Positions 22,880-33,071 of a DNA stretch of 64,000 nucleotides are shown here, piece after piece. Both the position numbers and the translations under genes were made by a program. The stretch is from Lathyrus oleraceus. Its lineage: Eukaryota; Streptophyta; Magnoliopsida; Fabales; Fabaceae. How positions within the stretch are numbered: the first letter of the stretch is position 1; each line of letters opens with the position of its first letter. The notes below the pieces were generated by a model that searched no databases, was not told the origin of the DNA, and saw only the letters and a program-made list of their open reading frames with translations. Location: NCBI RefSeq assembly GCF_024323335.1, contig NC_066579.1, positions 127,246,854 through 127,310,853 on the forward strand, in the 5' to 3' direction.

Positions 22880-24899
22880 ATGTGTTCATTGCAGGAATAT
22901 ATGACATTTTCCAAAGTAATAATGAATCCTCCTCCTAGGATAAGTGCATTCTCATTCCTCTATAAGGAACCTCAGATTGACAACTTAGGGGCCTTGAGTT
23001 CTAGGGTCACACCTATCAAGCACAACAAGTTCCATGCAAACTATGGGAATATTCTAGACCTATTGACAAAAAAGTGAACTTTGGAGCTCTCACCACCTTA
23101 GCTCAGTATTATGACATCCATATGTGATGTTTCACTTTTCCCGACTTCCAAATAGCTCCCACCTTGGAAGAGTTTGAGAGGATTTTGGATCGACCTATCA
23201 AAGATCATAACACTTTCCCAAAGATAGAAGAAGACTTCACTATGACCAAGTTAGCCTCGGTTTTAGGTCTTGATGACAATGAGGTAGTGGCCAATTAGGC
23301 TCCTAAGGGGGTCATCAAAGGGTTCACGAGGAAGTATTTGGAAGGCCATGCTTGGGAGTTTTCTAAAGAGGAGAAATAGGAATCCTATGGTGTAGTCTTG
23401 GCACTCTTGATTTATGGAATTTTCCTATTTCCAAACATTAACAATTTCATAGATCGCTCGGTAGTAGAGATTTTCTTGGTTGGTAATCCAGTGTCTTTCT
23501 TGTTGGCAGGCTTATACCACACCTTCCACACTCGTCATAACAAGAAAGGTGGAACTTTCCTTTTTTGCGCTCCGCTCTTGCGCATATGGATGAAAACCCA
23601 TATACCTCAAAAGGGTCATTTTGTCTCTAAAGGTCTCACGTGGCCTCATAGATTTGCTTCACTCTCTTTCAGCTCTATCCATTGGTATAAAAGGGAATGG
23701 GAAACCGAGAAGATCATACTCAAATATGGAGGAATTTATAATGTACCTTTGATAGGGACGCATGGTTGCATAAATTATAACCTCATTTTATGCTTGAGAC
23801 AATTTGGACATGCAATGAATGGCCCTCCTGAGGATAAATACCTTGCACCATTTATCATCAATGATGTTTATCAAATCAACCCTGCTCTAAGGAAAGTGAC
23901 AAAAGCTTGGACAAAGATCATCAGAAGTGGTCTAGAGTTCGGGAAAAAGAATGCCATTGCCAAAGATCCATATGTCAAGTGGGTAAGAGAAAGAGCTTAA
24001 ATAGTGAAGATACCTTTCTTCTTTGAGTCATCATCCTTCCCTCTAGTTCATGAATAAGAGCCCATCCTACCCAAAGATGTTGAGAAGTTTACAGATAAAG
24101 TCAAGGAGCTTGAATTGGAAAACACTCTGTTGCGAGTCCATCTCAACCGAGACAAGCAAAGGAATGAAGACTTGGAAGATGAGAGCAAGGAAATAAAGGG
24201 AAAATTTGAAAGCAGCAAGAAAAGAGTCAAACAAGAAAAAGGGAAGAAAGAATGGGTTGGTGGTGCTCTTCTACGAGCGGATTCTGAGCTTAGTGGTTGC
24301 AATAATGAGTTGGATCGAGCCTGGTGTGTCGTCTGAGATTTGGAAAAGACTTTGGAGTTATCCAAATTAGCCAAGAAGAATGCACAAAGTGACTATGAAG
24401 CTCAGATCCTTGAACTAAGGAAGACCATCAAGGAGTGTCAAGATCACACATGTCGTGAGAAGTTGGATAAGGAGAAGATACATCAAGCCTACCTTCACGC
24501 AAAATTTCAATTAGGAAAAGCTTGTGAGCAAATCCAAAACATGTAGGCCGAAATGTTTGATGAAGCCTACCAAGAGTTGAAGAACAGTTGCAGATACTGG
24601 GAAGACGCCTATCGAATAACTTAAGGAGCCATAGACGAAAGGGATGCCATTATCAAGAACCTGCAAGGTTTCTATACTGAATGGAATAACAAATATGAAA
24701 ACATTGTCGTCTTGACCAGCTACGCTCTTCAGGATTTCCCTGAGAAAATGAAAGAGGTTGATCTAATCATGTGTCCCGAGAACACTCCTCGCCAAGTCTA
24801 CAACTTCGTAAAGTTTTGCAAGAAGACTCTGACTGAACTTATTACCAATGTCGAAGCTCTTCGTAAGACTCAAGGAGTCACCTTACAAGTTAACTTGTA
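22880..24899 (+). pseudogene. Ogre ORF1 protein remnant (element C)
   Basis: Joined open stretches (22880-23077, 23398-24000, then shorter blocks to 24899) parallel the ORF1 of element A. Paired phrases include CFTFPDFQIAPTLEEFERIL (A: CFTFQDYQLAPTLEEYSIL), IYGIFLFPNINNFIDRS (A: IYGIVLFPSMPNFIDHA) and IGTHGCINYNLILCLRQFG (A: VGTKGCINYNPVLSLRQLG). The C-terminal part from about 24050 is rich in charged heptad-like sequence, as in A. At least five in-frame stops are present (for example after YYDIH near 23127, at 23297, 23379, 23998 and 24334). ORF1 is specific to Ogre-type elements; its function is not known. Confidence 0.8.
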
Positions 24900-25245
24900 A
24901 ATTAAAGTTGTTTTAATTTCAAAGAGGATTGTCTCTTTAACTTCCTTGTACTTGTTATTTTGCTTCCAAAAAGAATGAATGAATGAGGCTTTTGTGTTTC
25001 CACCTTGTGTGTGCTTGTATTTTTATTGCAATGCCAAATGTCTAAATTTTCCTTGCAATAAACAACACGACAACTAAGAACTTTTCCAATAAATAGAAAA
25101 ATAATAAAAATAAAACATCCATGCATAATTCTTCATAAAACATCCAGAATCCGCAAACCGACTTCTCGACATCGATATTACACCTGAAGCAATCAAAGAT
25201 CACTCATGGACCAGTGAGAAAAAAATCAATCTGTTTTGAGGGAAG
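24900..25245 (+). other. Spacer between ORF1 and gag (element C)
   Basis: AT-rich, no open frame or domain seen; corresponds in place to the 47150-47553 spacer of A. Confidence 0.5.
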
Positions 25246-26200
25246 AGATGTCCAACATAGATGGGGCAACTAATGGAGACAATACAATTCGTGGGTAGAG
25301 GCCAAGAGGTCATTGCTAGGGGTCAAGAGGAAATTCGTCAAGTCAACCTGCAAGTTGCTACTGCTAACACGCCATCTTCTACACCTGCTACTTCTGCTGT
25401 ACAAACTCCTATAGGCACACATGTGGGTAATTCCCCACTTGTGGGAGAAGGTCGAGTGAATCCAAATGTTGTACCCTCTTTTAGTCCTCATGTCCTTGAG
25501 GTGGATATTCAAGACGATGCTTTCTTCGTTTCAAGGGATGAGTCGGTCTTCAACACTTTTGGGCTAGCAAATGTTGAGATAAGAAAGAAGGTCTATGCCA
25601 TAGAAGAGAAAATGAAGACTATGGAGGGGTCCAATACTTTTGGGCTAGATGATTCTGAAATATGCCTAGTACCAGACATCTAAATACCTGTTAAATTCAA
25701 AGTCCCTGACTTTGAAAAGTACAAGGGGATCATCTGTCCTAGAACCCACGTCAGGGCCTACTGTCGGAAAATGGCCGCATACTCCAATGATGAAAAGCTA
25801 CTCATGAAATTCTTCCAAGATAGCCTCAATGGGGCTTCATTACAATGGTACATGCAGTTAGAAAATACATATATTCAGACCTAGAAGGAACTGGCAGAGG
25901 CATTCCTCAAACATTATCAGTATAATACGAATATGGCTCCAAATAGGACCCAATTCCAAAGCCTGACGCAGAAAACTGATGAGTCGTTTAAAGAGTACGC
26001 CCAATGATGGAGAGAGATAGAAGCTAGAGTCCAACCCCCTCTTCTTTAGAAGAAGCTTGTTGACATGTTTATGGGTACCCTCTATGGGCCCTACTTGGAA
26101 AAGCTGATAGGAAGTACTTCAGATGAATTTTCAGATTTGGTGGTCACTGGTGAAAGGATCGAGAATTGTATGAAAAGTGGAAAAATTTAGAATGCAGCAG
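25246..26200 (+). pseudogene. Ogre gag remnant, cut by element B (element C)
   Basis: The N-terminal part (25261-25683) has a FVGRGQEVIARGQEEIRQVN phrase resembling the A gag start. From about 25690 the retrotransposon gag domain is clear: FKVPDFEKYKGIICPRTHVR, KLLMKFFQDSLNGASLQWYM, MAPNRTQFQSLTQKTDESFK. Stops occur near 25257, 25681, 25882, 26005, 26048 and 26188. The frame ends in GKI(stop)NAA at 26200, at the position where the A and B gags continue with a serine-rich stretch, and the B LTR starts at 26201. AGCAG (26196-26200) is the candidate left target duplication of B; its partner lies outside the window. Confidence 0.8.
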
Positions 26201-29200
26201 TGTAGCATCCGCGAAAAAACAACCAGCGGGCTAAAACAAAAACAACACAGAGCCGCCACTGTGCGTTATTTATCCCAAAATAGGGAAAGGAAACGCTCAG
26301 AGAAACCTAGAAAAAGCACGGTCTCGCGACCAAAGAGAAAGGGTAAGGGAGTCGGTTACGCAAGGGGAAGGTATTAGCACCCCTCACGTCCGTCGTACTC
26401 GACGGGATCCACGTTCTAAAAGAAAGAAAAGGTTGCTAAAACATCACACACACACACACAGGGAACGCAGGTGGGGTTAAGAGAAGGGAGCTCGCTAGGA
26501 CATCGCATCCCATGCCTACATATCTCGTCTGGAACGAGAATCAGAGCTACTGTAGTTCGGCTCACGCACGCCAAACAACACAAACACACAAACAGGCAAA
26601 CAGGGAACCCGACAACCACTCGATGGAATTACGTCAGCTTCCGAACCAAAACCCAACACTGGAACCCAGATTCCACTTGATGGACTTACACCGGCTTCCA
26701 AGCACACAACAAACAACAAACAAATAACAAGTTGCTAAGGAGTCGGGAACTCGAGCCTAGCACTTGTCAAACAACACACACAAAAAGGAAAAAAAGGTGC
26801 CCGGAGAGGTCTCGCACGACCTCCTGCCTACATACCTCGTCTGGAACAAGGATCAGGGCGATGTAGTTCCCCTGAAAGGGAAAGAAATTCTAGCCAGAGA
26901 CAAAGGGGAGACACACTACCAGGGAGCTGTACTCGAGCCTAGTGTTATCATGCATCATTGCCCTATGTTGTGGTTTCTACCTACTTGCACAACAGCAAGC
27001 TAATCCTATCCAGGAAGAAAGCAAGCAAGCAAGCATCAACAAATCAAAACAATCACTTCAAACAAATATTCACATAGCACACACTATAGCAAATCAAGTG
27101 GGCTCAAACAATGGGTTTGACTGCCTAGGCAAGTCGTTTGTACAAGGGTAGTGTTCGCTCTTAACCTTGCCATTGAGGGGCTAAGGTGAAGCAGATGAAA
27201 GGTGAGTGAAGATTAGACTTCACAGCTCTTATCCCTGGCCAGGGAGAGCTTCAGACAAAGGAGCGTGGGTTCAGAAAGATGGAACCCTTCTACGCTCAAA
27301 GACTCTGTCACAACTGTACAAAGTACAAGATCTTGGGTTTGTGTCCCAATGCATCAACACAGTGGTGTGAGCAGAGGGACGACTCAACAGAATAACGGGA
27401 GATAGATTGCTTATCTCTTTTATCCGTCAATTGCCTTAATCAAGGACTTTTCCTGCTTGGCACAAATGTAAACAAGCACAAACATCGCCTCTTAAAGAGG
27501 GCTTCAGACAGTTGCCTGGCCAAGTAACAGGCCAGGTCTTCCAGACTACATGGAGAATAGAAATTCTACCTCAATTGGTTTAAAAACCAAGCAACAACAA
27601 GCAAGTTCTCAAGGAACTGTAAGCAACTTAATGTACCTGAAATCAATCAAGTATCATCAGTACTCAGACAAACCAACAGTAAACAACAAATGGTTAATCA
27701 GTTAATCTGTACAGGCAACACAAGTTAATGCACACAAGTGCAAGCTATGAGCTCAAACTCAAGCATCAATCCCTACAAAACAAAATAATGTTAGTGGACA
27801 ACATCGAACAAATTCAATTTGCAACTTGCATTTATCTCCTTAAGCCTTTTGCCTTTCAACCTGAAAATCCACACCAAATATGAGAAACAAGACCACTAGG
27901 CCAAGCCTAGGGTCCAAAAGGGATAAAAAATTCTAAACAGCAAGTGAAATTCAACCAAAATCACATTTAAACAAATTAAAAGCAAATGCAATTGGTCTCG
28001 TGCTCATATCATTCACCATTATCATTTCATGCACAATTCAACATCAATCATGCAATTTGCAACACCAAAAGTCCAAACAGAACTATCTCAACCAAAAGCA
28101 TACCAAAACAATTCAATTAATTTCACAAAAATTCACACCTAAACAGGACACATTCAATGCATAGCATGTCAATTTTCAGCTCAATTGGGCAAAAGGAAGT
28201 AGGTCAATGAAAATCGAGAAGTCCAGACACATTTATACAAGCCAAAACAAGGCATCCAAACAAGTATCAACTTCCATAAATCATAAAACAGTGACAACAA
28301 TTAAGAAATGAATGGGATCAAAACCACAATGTCCTACAATGTGTCTAGAATGCTCATGTCAAATTTCATCTTCATCCAATACAATATGAGCATTTCACAA
28401 ATGAATTACCAACATGTGTCACACAAAGTTACCAAATGAGCACACAGAGAAGAAAATTATCAATCAATTTGAAAATGCAACCAACAATTCCAGCAAAATT
28501 CACATGTTATCTTGACATATCAATGATCATTCATGCAAAAAATTAGCTCAATCAAACATCTCTAGGCCAGGCAAATAAAATCCTGAAGTTGACCTAGCTA
28601 GGTGTGACACAAATTGTCACACCTCTATTCAAAAAATCATATCTCCTTCACCAAGTATTCAAAAATCACAAACTCTACATGAAAATCACCATCAAGATAT
28701 CCAGAACAAGCACAAAAAATTTCATTCATTTCTTTGAAGGTATCATCATTTCATGAAGGTTTTGGCAAAACATGTACAAAATGCATACATTGAAACAAAC
28801 CCTAGGCCAATTAATTTTCCACACGTGCAAAAAATCCACAAAAATCATAGTCAAATTCTACACATCATCAGGAATATTATGCAAAACCTTTCACAAAATT
28901 TGGATGCAAAATGAGTGAGATATGAATTTTGTAAGATCATGTAATCAAATGAAATAAAAATGAAAAAAAAGAAATTGAAATAATATAAATTAAAGGCGCC
29001 AGTGGCATTTTTGTAATACTAATGCCACTGGCCGAAACGACGGCGTTTTGAAAAGATTGCATGGCGCGCGCTGATTGGATAGCGCTGGAGGGAAACACGA
29101 TTTCAAACTTAGGCAAGGCAAATTTGGATCAAAGCACACTATTCACCTTGTTCTTCATCAAGAACAAGTCAGCAATTCCAGAAAATCAAGAACCACGAAA

Positions 29201-31098
29201 CTTCACCAAAATCAACAAGTTTATAATCAATAGAACCGTCCTTCCATGTAGATTCAAGATATGTAACTCAATCAACCTAATTCTAACCATGGCGAAGGGA
29301 TCGATCAATTTAAGTTTGGACATCAAACATTCAACTCACGATATCTCTCTCGATAATCAACCAAATCAAAAACTAAGCACAACATGATGTTCTACATTCA
29401 AAGATCTTTAAAACGCACATAACAATTCAAGCAATGATAAGATTCGAAAAAGCATCTTATGTCAATGGCAGTGATGAATCTTGATGCATTTGCACGCCAA
29501 AGCCAAAAACAGATGCAGTTTGAGGTACAGGAAGTTGAATGGAAAAGCTATCCTAGCTCGAGGTTGCTTCAATTGGAAGAATTCTCAAAATGCCATTGAT
29601 GAGCACAACATGAACAGTCACGATTTTGAAGATTTTGGCATGAATCTTGATGAAACAGATCAGCACCATCACATGTATAGCACGAATCAAAAAGAATTAT
29701 CCAATTTGATGAAGAATTGGTGAAGTTTGGATCAAAAATGCTTGATGAGATTTGAGAGGATTTTGAGAAAATGGAGGGAAAGTTTGTTAGATTTCTTGGA
29801 ATGTGCAATTGTGATTAACATTTCTGTTACACTTAACCATTTATACCAATGCCTTAATCCTCCTCTTAATCTCTAATTAGCAAAAACTTGGAAGATTAGC
29901 ATAATGTGATTTTTAAGTGCAAGGGCAAAATGGTCCATTCCTAATTAAGCCATGTGACAGCAAGATGACAGCTCAAACAACTTCTATTTGGCATTCGGAG
30001 TGTGTTGGCATTGGTCTCATGTCCAAATTCCTTGTAAATCTCAAATTCACATGTTCACACCAAAAATACACTTAAGTCCACTTGAATTTTGACTTTTTGC
30101 ATTGACCAATTTTGATGAATTTGGACCATACACCATGAAAGTACATGTGAAATGGAGTTTGCTCATAAAAAGATCACTCAATTTGGACATTCCATGTGAA
30201 AGTTATGCCACTTTGATTATAGGCCTTTTTGGAAAATGAATGGACCATAACTTGTCAACCATACATGGGAATTTCAAGTTCTTGGACTTTTTGGAAAGGT
30301 GAGAGCAAGATCTACAACTTTCATGTTGAACAAAGTTTCATTTGAAGCTTTTTTGGACATGTAATTTTATGGTGAAAAACTTTCCATTTTTGGAAACTTC
30401 CATTACAAGTCACTTTCTATTTTTGGCAATTTTTAGTCTGACTTTATTTTCTTCATTCTTGAGCTTTGACATGTCAAATAAAACTTGTTTCAACATGAAT
30501 GAAGTGTATCCAACTCTCTCCCACCTCCAAATCCATAAAATCAAGCACAGTTGACCATAGTTGACTTTTTCAACTGATAGATGAATTTGGCAATGCACTG
30601 ATCAATCTGAGCCCCAATTCTCTGATGAAATGGCTCAAGGATGAAACCCTAGCCTCAATAAGCTCAATACAATCATGAAATGATCCCCATATCCATCATA
30701 GACCCCATCTCCTTACCATGCCCTGATTGGCCCAATGCAACTGATTAGGGTTGACCAGTGGTCAAAACCCTAATCCCAAGGTAGCTGATCAATCTCTTGA
30801 ATCTTCTGATGATATCAAGACCATGATGATGATGATGTATCACTTCACCCAAGATGACCAATCTCCTTGAGAACCACAAAACCCTAATTTGGACCTCCAC
30901 ATCCTCAGATGATTAATGACCAGTCCAATGAAACCCTAGCTTGCACCATGACCTCTTCATCTTCTGATCAAGACTTATGAGGATGACTTGCACAATGTAA
31001 CCACATGATATGCAATATGCAATGGCTAATGACCTAAAAATGATATGCAATATGTTAAGCTAGTCCCAAGAGAGGAGGGCAAATTTTGAGGTGTTACA
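26201..31098 (-). repeat. Element B 3' LTR
   Basis: It runs from TGTAGCATCCGCG to GAGGTGTTACA, 4898 bp. The left end is related to that of A (both continue with a CAGAGCCGCCA..TTATTTATCCCAAAA stretch). The inner border at 31099 is followed by the same PPT block as A. Much of the sequence aligns recognisably with the A LTR but with many differences, so A and B belong to distinct Ogre subfamilies. Two copies of the two-hairpin module lie at 26496-26870. The partner 5' LTR is outside the window. Confidence 0.85.
26496..26870 (-). other. Two-hairpin module array in the B LTR (2 copies)
   Basis: Copy 1: first hairpin TAGGA/TCCCA (26496-26512, one mismatch), then outer stem CTACA (26516-26520) / TGTAG (26551-26555) enclosing inner stem TCTCGT (26523-26528) / ACGAGA (26534-26539). 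Copy 2: first hairpin GAGGTC (26806-26811) / GACCTC (26818-26823), outer stem CTACA (26828-26832) / TGTAG (26862-26866), inner stem CCTCGT (26835-26840) / ACAAGG (26846-26851, one mismatch). The outer stem differs from most A copies (CTACG/CGTAG) by a compensatory pair change. Confidence 0.7.
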
Positions 31099-31115
31099 GC
31101 TGCCCCTATTCAATC
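31099..31115 (-). other. Element B polypurine tract block
   Basis: GCTGCCCCTATTCAATC on the plus strand, i.e. GAATAGGGGCAGC directly before the 3' LTR in transcript orientation. Identical to the block at 37145-37161 of A. Confidence 0.75.
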
Positions 31116-32001
31116 CACTGTGAACCTGTCGATATGAATAGCCTCGGCTTTCAGATGATCAGGATGAAGAGTGATTGAATACCAAGAACAGACGAACAAT
31201 TTGCACTCTGATGGGAAAATAATTAACAATGCCTGTCAGAATCGGCAAAGAAACAATCTTGAAACCAAAATCCGCCTAGAACGGAGAAAGTCAGCCTGAT
31301 CATCAAAACAACGACATCAACCTGGATACCAAAATAAATGGCAACACAGGAATAACCATGGCCTGAATACCGAGCATCGGAATATGAGATCATTGACGTC
31401 GGTCTGAACACCGGAAAACTGGCCTGAATACCACTTCGGTCTGGATACCGGAAAACTGGCCTGAATACCACCTCGGTCTGAATACCGCCTCGGTCTGAAC
31501 ACCGAAATAAGAAACTGGCCTGAACGCCACCTCGGTCTGAATACCGCCTCGGTCTGAACACCGAAAACTGGCCTGAAGAATGCCACATCCACTTGGGATT
31601 ATTATTCTCTTTCTTTTTATGCTTTTCTTGAACCCCGAATTTTTCTGATAATCTCTCTTCACCCTTTTTATTTTCTTGAACCCCAAATTTCTCTTTCGCG
31701 CAAATGATCCCCGATCACTGCATTTGAACCCCGTTCTCCTGTTTGCCAAAATAATGAACCCCATTCTCCAATTTGAACCCCAGTCGCCTGACGATAACTC
31801 GCGATCGCCAATGTGAACCCCGTCTCCAGAAAACACCTCGTGTCTCCTTTTCTCCATTTGAACCCCGCTCTCCAGAAAATGCCTCAACACTTCCCTTTCT
31901 CCATTTGAACCCCGTTCTCCCATCTCTCATGATAATTCCGCTGGCAACGACGGAAATAACACCAAACACCACTCTGAGGGCGACATATCAGAGGGTATAC
32001 C
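31116..32001 (-). other. Element B 3' UTR, part left of insertion A
   Basis: Non-coding repeat-rich stretch. 31420-31590 holds degenerate tandem units of CGGTCTGAATACCG and CTGGCCTGAA type, the same vocabulary as the 56-bp array of A. 31680-31925 holds at least six copies of a TTTGAACCCC(G)TTCTCC unit, which resumes beyond A at 55275-55340. Minus-strand open stretches of up to 177 codons here follow the repeat and have no recognisable domain. A inserted at 32001/55125. Confidence 0.7.
31997..32001. other. Candidate target-site duplication of element A, left (ATACC)
   Basis: ATACC precedes the A 3' LTR; ACACC (55125-55129) follows the 5' LTR. Four of five bases match; a single substitution since insertion would explain the difference. 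Confidence 0.55.
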
Positions 32002-32300
32002 TGTCGCATTACACGAAAAACCGGCGGGAAACAAAGAACAACAGAGCCGCCACCGTGCGTTATTTATCCCAAAAGAGGGAAAGGAAACGCTCAGAGTAAA
32101 CCTAGGAAAGAACATGGTCTCGCGACCAAAGAGAATGGGATCGGGAGTCGGTTATGCGAAGGGAAGGTATTAGCACCCCTACGCATCCGTCGTACTCGAC
32201 GGGATCCACACACAATAGAAAGGAAAATGGTTGCTAAAACACTGCTCACACACACACACTGGCTGAAAGAGACACAAGAAAACAGACAAGACTGACTCGG

Positions 32301-33071
32301 CAGGATATCGCATCCTGGGCCTACTTAGTCTATCAGGCATAGACATCAGAGTCGAAGTAGTTCGGACTGGGGAAACGACACATGCTCGCTAGGATGTCGC
32401 ATCCTATGCATACGTATCTCCTTGGACGAAGGAGAATCAGAGCATTCGTAGCTCGGCTGACACGCACACAAACAAACACAGGCAAAGGCAAACGTGGAGC
32501 CTGAACGCCAAATGCTGGACTTACATTAGCATCCGAACCAACAAACACACACAGGAAACCAACTGCCAATCGCTGGACTTACGTCGGACTCCGACCAGAA
32601 AAGGAGAAACAACTCACACAAACAAAACAAAAGGGCGCCCGGAGAGATCAACTCATCTCCTGCCTACGTACCTCATCTGGTATGAGGATCAGGGCGACGT
32701 AGTTCCCCTACGCAGGGAAAAAGGACTAGCGTAACCAGATAACAGAGGGAGACACAACACTAGGGAGACTACGACTCGAGCCTAGAAGTTGTCATGCAAA
32801 GTCGTCCCTAAGTTAAGGTTTCTAGCTAACTTGCACAGGAAGCAAGCCTATCCTAAACATGACTTGCACAGGAAGCAAGCCACACCAAACCTAACTTGCA
32901 CAGGAAGCAAGGGTCTCGATTGCAACTAGGGCAAGAGAAAGGGGAGGTCTCAATCGCAACGAGGGCGAGAGAAAAGAATTAGTGTTAGTTGTTAGTCAAA
33001 CTCGACAAGACATCGCATCTCGTGCCTACGTATCTCATTTGGACATGAGAATCAGAGTTGCCGTAGTTCGG
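32301..33071 (-). other. Two-hairpin module array in the A 3' LTR (4 copies)
   Basis: Each unit has a first hairpin, then an outer stem enclosing an inner stem-loop and the phrase ATCAGAG or ATCAGGG, then TTCGG or TTCCC. Copy 1: CAGGAT/ATCCTG (32301-32317), CTACTT/AAGTAG (32321, 32355), GTCTAT/ATAGAC (32328, 32339). Copy 2: TAGGAT/ATCCTA (32390, 32401), TACG/CGTA (32411, 32447), CTCCTT/AAGGAG (32418, 32429). Copy 3: GGAGA/TCTCC (32641, 32656), CTACG/CGTAG (32664, 32698), CCTCAT/ATGAGG (32671, 32682). Copy 4: ACAAGA/TCTCGT with a mismatch (33005, 33018), CTACG/CGTAG (33026, 33062), TCTCAT/ATGAGA (33033, 33045). Stem sequences change but pairing is kept. Confidence 0.75.
32829..32911 (-). repeat. 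Three direct repeats of an 18-bp unit in the A 3' LTR
   Basis: ACTTGCACAGGAAGCAAG occurs exactly at 32829-32846, 32862-32879 and 32894-32911, spaced 32-33 bp. CTTGC and GCAAG ends make each copy a small hairpin. Confidence 0.9.

Larger units (their letters stand above)
19032..26200 (+). mobile_element. Plus-strand Ogre-like retrotransposon, 5' part (element C)
   Basis: Order on the plus strand: 5' LTR (19032-21943), PBS, repeat-bearing leader, ORF1 remnant, gag remnant. The gag is cut at 26200 by the insertion of element B. The remaining gag, protease, pol and 3' LTR are expected beyond the right edge, after the far end of B. Similarity to A is seen in the PBS, in ORF1 protein sequence and in gag protein sequence. 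It is the host of the A/B nest and therefore the oldest of the three; its frames carry many stops. Confidence 0.8.

Noticed and set aside
31223..31972. Several minus-strand open frames of 85-177 codons
   Set aside because: They translate the tandem repeats of the B 3' UTR in different frames; no domain and no counterpart in A.
32301..33071. Hammerhead or other known self-cleaving ribozyme in the LTR
   Set aside because: I do not see a CTGATGA..GAAA core in the hairpin module; the conserved strand is ATCAGAG with TTCGG instead.
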